NCBI GenBank assembly: GCA_030843315.1
Contig: JAUUPT010000013.1
Coordinates: 1 to 64,000 of the forward strand
Length of the DNA stretch: 64,000 nucleotides
Direction of reading: 5' to 3'
Source: Bacteroidaceae bacterium
Lineage (GTDB): Bacteria; Bacteroidota; Bacteroidia; Bacteroidales; Bacteroidaceae
In this document: positions 25,837 through 34,002 of the stretch, piece after piece
Layout: each line of letters starts with the position of its first letter
Numbering within the stretch: the first letter of the stretch is position 1
Translations under genes and position numbers: made by a program
The notes under the pieces: generated by a model
What the model saw: the letters and a program-made list of their open reading frames with translations, nothing else
The model's database searches: none
Told to the model about the DNA's origin: nothing

Positions 25837-28689
25837 TTAGTGTGCCTGCAACCAGTTCTCTCCCCAGCCACAATCGGCTTTCAGGGGCACCTGCATACGA
25901 TAGGCTTGCTCCATTTCTTCGATTACAATCTGTTGCACAATCTCTTTTTCAGCCTCTGGAACGCTGAAATTCAGTTCGTCATGGACTTGTAATATCATCT
26001 TTGCTTTCAGATTGTTACTTGAGAAGCGTTGATAGATGTGTGCCATGGCTACTTTTATGATATCGGCGGCACTTCCCTGGATGGGAGCATTGATGGCATT
26101 CCGTTCGGCGTAGCCTCGCACCACTCCGTTTCTTGAGTTGATATCCGGCAAGAAACGTTTGCGGTGAAAGATGGTTTCTACATACCCGTTTTCGCGTGCC
26201 ACTTCGATACTCTTGTCCATGTATTCCTTGACTTGCGGATAGGTTTCGAAATATCCGTCAATCAGTTCCTTGGCTTCCTGGCGTGAAACATTCATGCGCT
26301 CGGCCAGCCCGAAGACGGAGATGCCGTAGATAATGCCGAAGTTGGCTGTCTTGGCCTTGCGGCGCATATCGGAAGTAACATCGCTGATGTCTATCTTATA
26401 GATCTTGGCGGCGGTGGCGGCATGGATGTCGTGACCGCTACGGAAGGCATCGATCATGTTCTTGTCTCCACTCAAGTGCGCCATGATGCGAAGTTCTATC
26501 TGCGAATAGTCGGCAGAGAAGAACTCGCAACCATCGTCCGGGATAAAGGCTTTGCGGATTTCCTTTCCGTCTTCGTCGCGAATAGGGATGTTTTGCAGGT
26601 TCGGGTTACTGGAACTAAGTCGTCCGGTAGAGGTTACCGCCTGGTTGAAAGAGGTATGGATGCGCCCGGTGCGTGGATTGATAAGTTGGGGCAGGGCATC
26701 AATGTAGGTGCTCAGCAGCTTTTTCAGCCCGCGGTATTCCAGTATCTTGCCGATAATCTCGTGCTTGTTGCGGTAGGTTTGCAGCACTTCCTCGGAAGTG
26801 GTGTATTGCCCGGTTTTAGTCTTTTTGGCTTTCTCCACTATCTTCAGTTTGTCGAAGAGTATCTCGCCTACTTGCTTGGCGGAGCTGATATTGAATTCTT
26901 CGCCTGCCAGGGTGTAGATATCCTTTTCAATCTCTTGCAGGCGTGCGGTGAAGTGTTCCGACGATTGCTTGAGGGCTTCGGTGTCTATCCTGACTCCATT
27001 GCTTTCTATATTGACAAGTACGGGCACGAGCGGCATTTCTATTTCATAGAACAGATGTTCGGCATCTTGTTCCTTCAATTCTTTCTCCAGGACGTTCTTC
27101 AACTTCAAGGTGATGTCTGCGTCTTCGCAGGCATAGCGATAAACTTCTTCGGGCGGAAGGTCGCGCATGTTCTTCTGGTTTTTCCCCCGGGCACCGATAA
27201 GTTCATCGATATGGATGGTCTGATAGTGCAGGTAGATTTCTGCCAGGTAGTCCATGTTATGGCGAAGTTCGGGCTGGAGTATATAATGTGCGAGCATGGT
27301 GTCGAAAAGTTGTCCTTTCACCCTAACTCCATAATTTTGAAGAACGATCATATCATATTTGATATTTTGCCCTACCTTCATCGTTTTCTCATTTTCGAAG
27401 AGCGGGCGGAACTCATTTACGATTTTTAACGCTTCTTCGCGATCGGCAGGAACGGGAACATAGTACGCTTGATTTTCGGCTGCACTGAAGCTCATTCCTA
27501 CCAGTTCTGCTTCCATCGGGTCGGTTCCGGTGGTTTCCGTGTCTATTGAGAGAATTTCCGTTGTAAGTAACTTTTGAATAATTTCTCTTCTTTTTTCTTC
27601 ATTATCAATGAGTTGGTAGTCTACATCGAGCGTTTCTAACCGCGTGAGATTTGAATTTTTGGAACCGTCTGCCCCGTTGCCCGCAAAATTCGCAAACAAA
27701 TCGCCTTGAGTCGGGCCATTATTTTCGGGAACGGCGGGTTGCGGTTGGGCAAACAAAGTTCCGGCGTATGGGTCGGGTGAAGAAGAGGTCGGAGTGGGGG
27801 AGGAAGTGTTGCTTCCTTTTTTGAGAACCCGGTCGATGAGTGTGCGGAATTCCAACTCCTCAAAAATCTTGCGGAGTTCTTCTTCGTTCGGTTCCTCGCG
27901 AACGAGCGAACTCATGTCGAGTGCAATGGGTACATCGATTTTGATGGTGGCGAGGAATTTGGAGAAAGTAATCATTTCCCGGTTTGTCTCCACTTTGGTT
28001 TTAAGGGCGCCTTTCAGTTGGTCGGTATGTTCCAGTAGATTTTCAATGCTGCCAAATTCGGCTATCAGCTTTTGTGCCGTCTTTTCTCCCACGCCGGGAC
28101 AGCCGGGGATATTGTCGGAGGCATCGCCCATCAGTCCCAGCATATCGATGACTTGCTGTGTGGATTGAATATCGAATTTCGCTTTTATTTCTTCTACGCC
28201 CATCACCTCGAAGCCGCCGGTATGCTTGGGGCGGTACATGAATATGTGGTCGGATACCAGCTGCCCGTAGTCCTTGTCGGGGGTCATCATATAGGTAATG
28301 ATACCTTGCTTACCGGCTTCGGTGGCAAGTGTGCCTATCACGTCGTCGGCTTCGTATCCAGCCACTTCGAGGATAGGGATGCGGTAAGCGCGGATGATGT
28401 CCTTAATAATAGGTACGGAGAGTCGGATTGCTTCGGGCGTCTCTTCACGTTGCGCCTTGTATTGCTCGTAGGCTTCGTGGCGGAAGGTGGGACCGGAGGG
28501 ATCGAAAGCCACCCCGATATGCGTAGGATTCTCTTTTTTGAGCACTTCTTCGAGCGTATTGACGAAGCCCAGGATGGCGGACGTATTAAACCCTTTGGAG
28601 TTGATACGTGGATTCTTGATGAATGCGTAATAAGCTCGATATATTAACGCGTATGCATCAAGCAAGAAAAGTTTATCGATAGAATTCAT
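25837..28689 (-). CDS. polA: DNA polymerase I
   Basis: The 950-residue enzyme has all three activities in order. The 5'-3' exonuclease (~1-285, FDPSGPTFR and GLMGDASDNIPG) is followed by a Ser/Pro/Asn-rich linker (~293-345). The proofreading 3'-5' exonuclease has SIDTETTG (~381) and is therefore probably active, unlike in some bacteria. The polymerase domain has motif A DYSQIELR (~727), motif B RRKAKTANFGIIYG (~776) and motif C QVHDEL near the C-terminus. It fills gaps in repair and removes Okazaki primers. I prefer the ATG at 28689 (MNSIDKLFLLDAYAL) over an upstream GTG at 28710, which adds seven residues not seen in the family. It is divergent from the polyprenyl synthase gene. Confidence 0.96.
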   Translation of the reverse strand: MNSIDKLFLLDAYALIYRAYYAFIKNPRINSKGFNTSAILGFVNTLEEVLKKENPTHIGVAFDPSGPTFRHEAYEQYKAQREETPEAIRLSVPIIKDIIRAYRIPILEVAGYEADDVIGTLATEAGKQGIITYMMTPDKDYGQLVSDHIFMYRPKHTGGFEVMGVEEIKAKFDIQSTQQVIDMLGLMGDASDNIPGCPGVGEKTAQKLIAEFGSIENLLEHTDQLKGALKTKVETNREMITFSKFLATIKIDVPIALDMSSLVREEPNEEELRKIFEELEFRTLIDRVLKKGSNTSSPTPTSSSPDPYAGTLFAQPQPAVPENNGPTQGDLFANFAGNGADGSKNSNLTRLETLDVDYQLIDNEEKRREIIQKLLTTEILSIDTETTGTDPMEAELVGMSFSAAENQAYYVPVPADREEALKIVNEFRPLFENEKTMKVGQNIKYDMIVLQNYGVRVKGQLFDTMLAHYILQPELRHNMDYLAEIYLHYQTIHIDELIGARGKNQKNMRDLPPEEVYRYACEDADITLKLKNVLEKELKEQDAEHLFYEIEMPLVPVLVNIESNGVRIDTEALKQSSEHFTARLQEIEKDIYTLAGEEFNISSAKQVGEILFDKLKIVEKAKKTKTGQYTTSEEVLQTYRNKHEIIGKILEYRGLKKLLSTYIDALPQLINPRTGRIHTSFNQAVTSTGRLSSSNPNLQNIPIRDEDGKEIRKAFIPDDGCEFFSADYSQIELRIMAHLSGDKNMIDAFRSGHDIHAATAAKIYKIDISDVTSDMRRKAKTANFGIIYGISVFGLAERMNVSRQEAKELIDGYFETYPQVKEYMDKSIEVARENGYVETIFHRKRFLPDINSRNGVVRGYAERNAINAPIQGSAADIIKVAMAHIYQRFSSNNLKAKMILQVHDELNFSVPEAEKEIVQQIVIEEMEQAYRMQVPLKADCGWGENWLQAH

Positions 28690-28751
28690 AGGTTTATCAC
28701 TTTTTTTCACGGTAAAAGTACAAAAAAATGCCGTATTAACCGTTTTATTAC

Positions 28752-28759
28752 TACTTTTG
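28752..28759 (+). promoter_or_regulatory. -7 box of the polyprenyl synthase gene
   Basis: TACTTTTG matches TAnnTTTG. It is 17 bp before the ATG at 28777, implying a very short leader. Confidence 0.45.
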
Positions 28760-28776
28760 TAGGCAAATAGCGATGT

Positions 28777-29751
28777 ATGGATAACTCATCACTTATAAAA
28801 TCTCCGATTTCTGAGGAATTGGAGGACTTCAAGAGACTTTTTGAAAGTACCCTCTCCAGTTCCAACCTTTTGTTGAATAGCGTCATTGCGCATATCCGGC
28901 AAAAGAACGGGAAGATGATGCGCCCTATACTGGTACTTCTGGCTGCAAAGCTTTATGGCAAAGTATGCCCTACGACCCTTCATGCTGCGGTTGCATTGGA
29001 GCTGCTTCACAATGCCAGCCTCGTACACGATGATGTGGTGGATGAAAGTACCGAACGGCGCGGACAGCTCTCGGTAAATGCAATATTCAATAATAAGGTA
29101 GCTGTGTTGGCGGGTGACTATCTGCTGGCAACTGCTTTGGTCCAAGTCGGACTTACCCGTAATCATCATATCATTGATATCGTTTCCTGTTTGGGACAAG
29201 ATTTGGCGGAAGGAGAGCTTTTGCAGCTTTCCAATGTCAGCAATCCCCATTTCTCCGAAGAAGTTTACTTTGACGTTATCCGTAAAAAGACGGCGGTACT
29301 CTTTGCTGCATGCACCAAAGCGGGTGCTTATTCGGTAGGAGCCGACGATGAAAAGGCGGAATTTGCGCGTCTGTTCGGTGAGTATATCGGACTCTGCTTT
29401 CAGATAAAGGATGATATCTTTGACTATTTCGAAAGCAAGGAAATCGGCAAGCCTACCGGAAACGATATGGTAGAGGGTAAATTGACCTTGCCGGTACTCT
29501 ATGCGCTCAATGCTACTAAGGATAAGGTGGCCGGAGAGATTGCCGTGAGGGTAAAGAATGGTGAAGCCACTCCCGATGAAATCGTCCGTTTAATCGAGTT
29601 TGCCAAGCAGAACGGAGGCATTGAATATGCTTCGAAAACTATGCATACATATAAGGAAAAAGCACTTTCGCTGTTGGCGTCCGTACCGGATACGGATGTG
29701 AAGGCAGCACTTGCCGGATACTTGGATTACGTAGTAGAAAGAGAAAAGTAA
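28777..29751 (+). CDS. Trans-polyprenyl diphosphate synthase
   Basis: The 324-residue cytoplasmic enzyme condenses isopentenyl diphosphate onto allylic diphosphates. The two aspartate-rich motifs are DDVVD (85-89, within LVHDDVVDESTERRG) and DDIFD (212-216). The small residue Ala80, five before the first motif, is the pattern of medium- to long-chain synthases rather than farnesyl-type enzymes. A role in the menaquinone side chain is therefore likely, but product length is inference. It is divergent from polA. It ends in a 12-bp hairpin shared with the convergent deoC gene. Confidence 0.9.
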   Translation: MDNSSLIKSPISEELEDFKRLFESTLSSSNLLLNSVIAHIRQKNGKMMRPILVLLAAKLYGKVCPTTLHAAVALELLHNASLVHDDVVDESTERRGQLSVNAIFNNKVAVLAGDYLLATALVQVGLTRNHHIIDIVSCLGQDLAEGELLQLSNVSNPHFSEEVYFDVIRKKTAVLFAACTKAGAYSVGADDEKAEFARLFGEYIGLCFQIKDDIFDYFESKEIGKPTGNDMVEGKLTLPVLYALNATKDKVAGEIAVRVKNGEATPDEIVRLIEFAKQNGGIEYASKTMHTYKEKALSLLASVPDTDVKAALAGYLDYVVEREK

Positions 29752-29778
29752 TGTGCCAATTAGTACATTGGCACATTA
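29749..29778. terminator. Bidirectional hairpin between polyprenyl synthase and deoC
   Basis: A perfect 12-bp stem (29749-29760 with 29767-29778, 6-nt loop) contains the stop codon of the plus-strand gene. It lies 13 bp past the deoC stop on the other strand. Confidence 0.65.
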
Positions 29779-29791
29779 CCGTATTATCATA

Positions 29792-30694
29792 TTAGAAGAA
29801 TTTCATCTCCTCACCCTTTATCTCCGAAAGCAGCAGATTGGCAAGGCGGCTGGTTCCTAGGCGGAAGAATTCATTGCTTAGCCATTCTTCACCAAGTACT
29901 TCTTTGACAATGGTGTAGTAAATCAATGCATCGTTCACACAGTTTATGCCCCCTGCAGGCTTGAAACCAATCTTATTGCCCGTCAATGCGTGATATTCCT
30001 TGATGGCCTGGCACATCACAAAGGCAGCTTCCGGGGTAGCAGCAGGCTGCTGTTTGCCGGTAGAAGTCTTGATGAAATCGGCTCCCGCATACATGGATAG
30101 GATAGAGGCTTTCTTGATGTTAGAGGCTGTTTTCAATGCCCCTGTTTCGAGGATTACTTTCATGTGATGCTCCTTGCAAGTCTCTTTCAGTTCTTGTATC
30201 TCGTCGCACATGGTTTCATAATCTCCTGCCAGGAATTTGCCTACCGAAATAACAATATCTATCTCGTCCGCACCATCCATCAGCGCCATGGCCGTCTCTG
30301 CCACCTTCACTTCGATGAAGGTCTGCGAGGAAGGGAAACCTGCTGATACACAAGCTATCTTTACGCCTTCCACATCCAGCGTATCCTTTACAACTTCGGC
30401 GAAATTGGGGTAAACGCAGATCGCTGCCACGTTCTTCAAATCCGGAAATTCATCGTCGAACTGGTTTACTTTTTGGGTGAACTTCATCACACTTTCGTCG
30501 CTGTCCGTACTGTTCAGCGTGGTGAGGTCGATGCAGTTGAGCAAGAATTTCTTTACTTCCGGCGTGTTGTTTGCCGGCACTTTCTCCGCAATGATTTTGG
30601 CTACTTGTGCAGCTACTTCTGCATCGTCAAGTTGGGTGTTGTACTTTGCCAGGGCGGCATCATACTTGTTTGGGGTTGACTCATTTTTCTCCAT
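29792..30694 (-). CDS. deoC: Deoxyribose-phosphate aldolase
   Basis: The 300-residue class I aldolase cleaves 2-deoxyribose 5-phosphate to glyceraldehyde 3-phosphate and acetaldehyde in deoxynucleoside catabolism. The Schiff-base lysine is K209 in ADFIKTSTG, and the proton-relay lysine is K245 in IGFKPAGG. It is about 45 residues longer than the E. coli enzyme at the N-terminus, a form common in Bacteroidetes. The start codon lies within the 3' end of the mazG-like gene (14-bp overlap), so translation is coupled in the dtd - mazG-like - deoC operon. Confidence 0.95.
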   Translation of the reverse strand: MEKNESTPNKYDAALAKYNTQLDDAEVAAQVAKIIAEKVPANNTPEVKKFLLNCIDLTTLNSTDSDESVMKFTQKVNQFDDEFPDLKNVAAICVYPNFAEVVKDTLDVEGVKIACVSAGFPSSQTFIEVKVAETAMALMDGADEIDIVISVGKFLAGDYETMCDEIQELKETCKEHHMKVILETGALKTASNIKKASILSMYAGADFIKTSTGKQQPAATPEAAFVMCQAIKEYHALTGNKIGFKPAGGINCVNDALIYYTIVKEVLGEEWLSNEFFRLGTSRLANLLLSEIKGEEMKFF

Positions 30695-31019
30695 GATTCG
30701 TCAATTTAGGGTTGTTGATATGTCTTGTTTGGTCACGCTTGGTTTTCTTCTCCAGGTTGCGGGCAAAGGCCTCGGTCAGGTTCACTCCGGTCTGGTTTGC
30801 AATGCAGAGAAGTACCCATAGAACGTCGGCCATTTCATCGTCGAGGTTGTCTTTTTCTCCTTCTTTGAAGGATTGGTCGCCGTATCTGCGAGCCATGACG
30901 CGGGCCAGTTCGCCCACTTCTTCGGTCAATACGGCCATATTGGTGAGCTCGCTGAAATAGCGCACTCCATACTCCTTAATCCAGGAATCCACCTGTTTCT
31001 GTGCTTCTTCTAATGTCAT
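30681..31019 (-). CDS. MazG-like nucleotide pyrophosphohydrolase
   Basis: The 112-residue all-helical protein has the MazG metal-binding pattern: EEVGE (~33-37), followed after a helix by DDEMADVLW (~61-69). Such small dimeric proteins hydrolyse (d)NTPs to monophosphates, often non-canonical nucleotides. The substrate cannot be read from sequence. It overlaps dtd by 1 bp and deoC by 14 bp. The tight coupling groups it with nucleotide salvage and translation quality control. Confidence 0.85.
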   Translation of the reverse strand: MTLEEAQKQVDSWIKEYGVRYFSELTNMAVLTEEVGELARVMARRYGDQSFKEGEKDNLDDEMADVLWVLLCIANQTGVNLTEAFARNLEKKTKRDQTRHINNPKLTNHGEK

Positions 31020-31471
31020 TATTCCTTGTTTTTTGTATCCATACAGATGGTCACGGGACCATCGTTCAGTAACTCTACTTTCATGTCGGCACCAAACTCA
31101 CCGGTACCTATTTCCTTGCCTAATGCAGAACTCAAATCCTTGCAGAATTGTTCATACAACGGAATGGATATTTCTGGTTTGGCAGCCCGGATATAGGAGG
31201 GGCGATTGCCTTTCTTGGTTGATGCGTGGAGGGTAAACTGGCTGATTACCAGTACTTCACCATCAATATCGAGGATAGATTTGTTCATCACCCCTTCTTC
31301 ATCATCAAAGATGCGAAGGTTGACAATTTTCTTGCAAAGCCAGTCTATATCTTCCTGTCCATCGGCATCTTCAATGCCTACCAGTATTAAAAGTCCTTTT
31401 CCGATAGCCGATTTGCAAGTCCCGTCAATGGTCACGGAAGCGTGTCCGGCACGTTGTATAACTACTCTCAT
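31019..31471 (-). CDS. dtd: D-aminoacyl-tRNA deacylase
   Basis: The 150-residue homodimeric enzyme removes D-amino acids (and glycine from tRNA-Ala) from mischarged tRNAs. The active-site motifs are both present: SQFTLHAS (~77) and the cis Gly-Pro in NDGPVTIC (~136). Length is normal. It is the first gene of a three-gene operon with a promoter box at 31502-31509, and it overlaps the mazG-like gene by one base. Confidence 0.96.
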   Translation of the reverse strand: MRVVIQRAGHASVTIDGTCKSAIGKGLLILVGIEDADGQEDIDWLCKKIVNLRIFDDEEGVMNKSILDIDGEVLVISQFTLHASTKKGNRPSYIRAAKPEISIPLYEQFCKDLSSALGKEIGTGEFGADMKVELLNDGPVTICMDTKNKE

Positions 31472-31501
31472 GTTCGTCTTAATTTAATCTTTTTCGGGCT
31501 G

Positions 31502-31509
31502 CAAAGTTA
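31502..31509 (-). promoter_or_regulatory. -7 box of the dtd operon
   Basis: The minus strand reads TAACTTTG (TAnnTTTG), 30 bp upstream of dtd. The surrounding TCGTAACTTTGCA also occurs upstream of mnmG. Confidence 0.5.
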
Positions 31510-31565
31510 CGAATAAATTCGGTTAATGACTTGGCTTTGTACCCGATTTGTTAGATTATTGATTA

Positions 31566-33392
31566 TTAGTTGTTTGTGGAAGAAAAGTACTTCTGTATGA
31601 TTTCAGCTTTTGCTTCTCCTACAACGCTGCTCAACTCTTCCAAGGGCGCTTCCTTGATACGCTTCACGCTCTTGAAGTGTTTAAGCAGAGTGGATTTAGT
31701 CTTTTCTCCGATGCCTTTTATCTCGTCCAGTGCCGAGGCTATCTGCCGTTTACTTCGTTTGTCGCGATGGAAGGTGATGGCAAAGCGGTGTACTTCGTCT
31801 TGTATCTGTGTCAGCAGGCGGAAGAGGGGAGTGTTCTGCTTCAATCCGATGGTCTGGGGAGGGAAGCCGTAGAGCAGTTCCGAGGTACGATGCTTCCCGT
31901 CTTTAGCGAGTCCGGCAATGGGGATATTTAGCCTGAGTTCGTCAATAACCTCTTTTACGGCGCTCATTTGCCCTTTCCCGCCATCAGTGATAAGGAGGTC
32001 GGGTAGGGGTGAGTTCTCCTCGATAGCGCGCTGATAACGGCGCCTTACGACCTCTTTCATGGAAGCATAGTCATCCGGCCCTTCTACAGTCTTTATATTA
32101 TACTTCCGATAGTCCTTTTTGGAAGGCTTTCCTTTTATGAAAACCACGCAACCCGCTACGGGGTCTGATCCCTGTATATTGGAGTTATCAAAGCATTCTA
32201 TCTGCATTGGCAGCCGGTCGAGGTGCAGTTCTTGCTGTATCTCCTTCAGAAGGCGTACGGTTCGTTGCTCCGGATTCAGTTTCTCGGCTTGCTTCAAGCG
32301 GTCGGCCTTGTATTGCTTCACATTCAGAATGGAAAGCTCCAGCAGTTTCTTCTTATCCCCTCGTTGGGGAATAGTGAAAACAACATTTTTCAGTTCCATT
32401 TCCAGCTCAAAGGGCACGATGATTTCGCGTGAAAAGCTCTTGTATCGCTCCCGCATCTCGATGATACCCAGCGAAAGCAGTTCCTCTTTTGTCTCGTTCA
32501 GGCGCTTCTTATACTCAAAGGTGAATGCTTGGTTGATGGCACCGTTTGTAATGTGCAGGTAGTTGATGAAAGCGGACCTTTCATCGCTGTCTTCTTCAAT
32601 GGAGAATACATCGATGTTGTGCAGTACATTGCTTACCACCTCTGATTTCGCACGATAATTCTCCAGTAACAGATACTTTTCCTTAATCTTTTGTGCCTCT
32701 TCAAACTTCATTTCGGCGGCAAGTTCCTGCATCTGTTCCAGCAGCATCCGCTCTATTTCCTGGGTATTTCCTTTGAGTATTTCCTTGATTTCAGCAATGT
32801 TTTTCAGGTAATCCTCTTGGCTTTGTTTGCCGACGCAGGGACCTGCACAGTTTTTTATGTGATATTCCAGGCAAACGTTGAACTTTCCAGCAGAGATATT
32901 CTCTGGAGAAAGGTTCAGGTTGCAGGTGCGCAGAGGATACAGGTGCTTGATGAGGTCGAGCACAGCGAGCATAGAGGGCATGTGGCTGTAAGGGCCGTAA
33001 TAGGATGACCCGTTTCGGATGATTCTCCGTGTCTTGAATACGCGTGGAAAGTATTCGTTTTGCACGCAGATGGAAGGGTAGGTCTTGTCGTCTTTCAGCA
33101 ATACATTGTAGCGCGGCTTGTATTTCTTGATGAGGTTATTCTCCAGCAGCAGCGCATCTTCTTCGGAGTTGACAACAATGTAGCGTATATCTGCAATCTT
33201 ACTTACCAATACCCGCGTCTTCCCCGGTTCATGTTCCCGGTTAAAGTAAGAAGATACTCTTCGCTTCAGATTCTTTGCCTTGCCTACGTATATGATGACC
33301 CCTTCGGTATTCAAGTATTGATAAATACCGGGGCTTTCGGGAAGGTTGGAAACAATTCCCTTCAAATAGTCGTTGGCTCTGAGTTCTTCCAT
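31566..33392 (-). CDS. uvrC: Excinuclease ABC subunit C
   Basis: The 608-residue UvrC makes both incisions in nucleotide excision repair. The N-terminal GIY-YIG nuclease is seen as PGIYQYL (21-27) and IIYVGKAKNLKRR (33-45). A cysteine-containing segment (~170-190) and the UVR helix pair (MKFEEAQKIKEKY, ~220) follow. The C-terminal RNase-H-like nuclease carries ECFDNSNIQGS (~395), and helix-hairpin-helix motifs close the chain (LDEIKGIGEKTKSTLLKHF region). It is complete. It is the last gene of the mnmG - apt - uvrC unit, 30 bp after apt. Confidence 0.97.
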   Translation of the reverse strand: MEELRANDYLKGIVSNLPESPGIYQYLNTEGVIIYVGKAKNLKRRVSSYFNREHEPGKTRVLVSKIADIRYIVVNSEEDALLLENNLIKKYKPRYNVLLKDDKTYPSICVQNEYFPRVFKTRRIIRNGSSYYGPYSHMPSMLAVLDLIKHLYPLRTCNLNLSPENISAGKFNVCLEYHIKNCAGPCVGKQSQEDYLKNIAEIKEILKGNTQEIERMLLEQMQELAAEMKFEEAQKIKEKYLLLENYRAKSEVVSNVLHNIDVFSIEEDSDERSAFINYLHITNGAINQAFTFEYKKRLNETKEELLSLGIIEMRERYKSFSREIIVPFELEMELKNVVFTIPQRGDKKKLLELSILNVKQYKADRLKQAEKLNPEQRTVRLLKEIQQELHLDRLPMQIECFDNSNIQGSDPVAGCVVFIKGKPSKKDYRKYNIKTVEGPDDYASMKEVVRRRYQRAIEENSPLPDLLITDGGKGQMSAVKEVIDELRLNIPIAGLAKDGKHRTSELLYGFPPQTIGLKQNTPLFRLLTQIQDEVHRFAITFHRDKRSKRQIASALDEIKGIGEKTKSTLLKHFKSVKRIKEAPLEELSSVVGEAKAEIIQKYFSSTNN

Positions 33393-33422
33393 ATTGGGTT
33401 ATGATGATTACCACTTACCTGT

Positions 33423-33947
33423 TTACAGCGAAAGCACTGCCTCTACTTCCACATCCTTTCCGAATACTTCTCTTCCGTGAAGTTCCTTCAACTCGATGAT
33501 AAAGTTCACATATACCTTTTTCGGATTCATCTGCTTTACCAGTTTGCAAGCAGCCTCCATAGTTCCGCCGGTTGCCAGCAAATCATCGTGAAGCAAAACT
33601 ACATCATTCTCGTCAATGGCATCTTTGTGCATCTGCACCGTATCTTTGCCATACTCTTTATCGTAGCTCTCTTCGATGGTCTCTGCCGGTAGTTTTCCCG
33701 GTTTGCGGATAGGGATAAATCCTGCCCCTAATCTTGTGGCAAGAATAGGCCCCATAATGAAACCTCTGGACTCTATACCCACAACTTTGGTTATACCTTT
33801 GCCTTTATACATTTCATATAAAGTATCTGAAAGCTCCTGCAAAGCTGCCGGGTCTTTGAATAAAGTAGTTACGTCGTAGAATAGAATTCCCGAGATAGGG
33901 AAGTCGGGAATCTCCCGAATGCTTTTGATGAGTGTTTCTTTGCTCAT
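33423..33947 (-). CDS. apt: Adenine phosphoribosyltransferase
   Basis: The 174-residue enzyme salvages adenine to AMP using PRPP. The PRPP-binding loop is VVLLHDDLLATGGTMEAA (~116-133), and the upstream block GIESRGFIMG (~59) is typical of Apt. The start MSKETLIKSIREIPDFP is standard for the family. It lies between mnmG (55-bp gap) and uvrC (30-bp gap) on one probable transcript. Confidence 0.96.
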   Translation of the reverse strand: MSKETLIKSIREIPDFPISGILFYDVTTLFKDPAALQELSDTLYEMYKGKGITKVVGIESRGFIMGPILATRLGAGFIPIRKPGKLPAETIEESYDKEYGKDTVQMHKDAIDENDVVLLHDDLLATGGTMEAACKLVKQMNPKKVYVNFIIELKELHGREVFGKDVEVEAVLSL

Positions 33948-34002
33948 AATCAGTTTATTTAATACGTTTATTGAATTTTTGTTTCACGTGGAACTCTGCT
34001 TC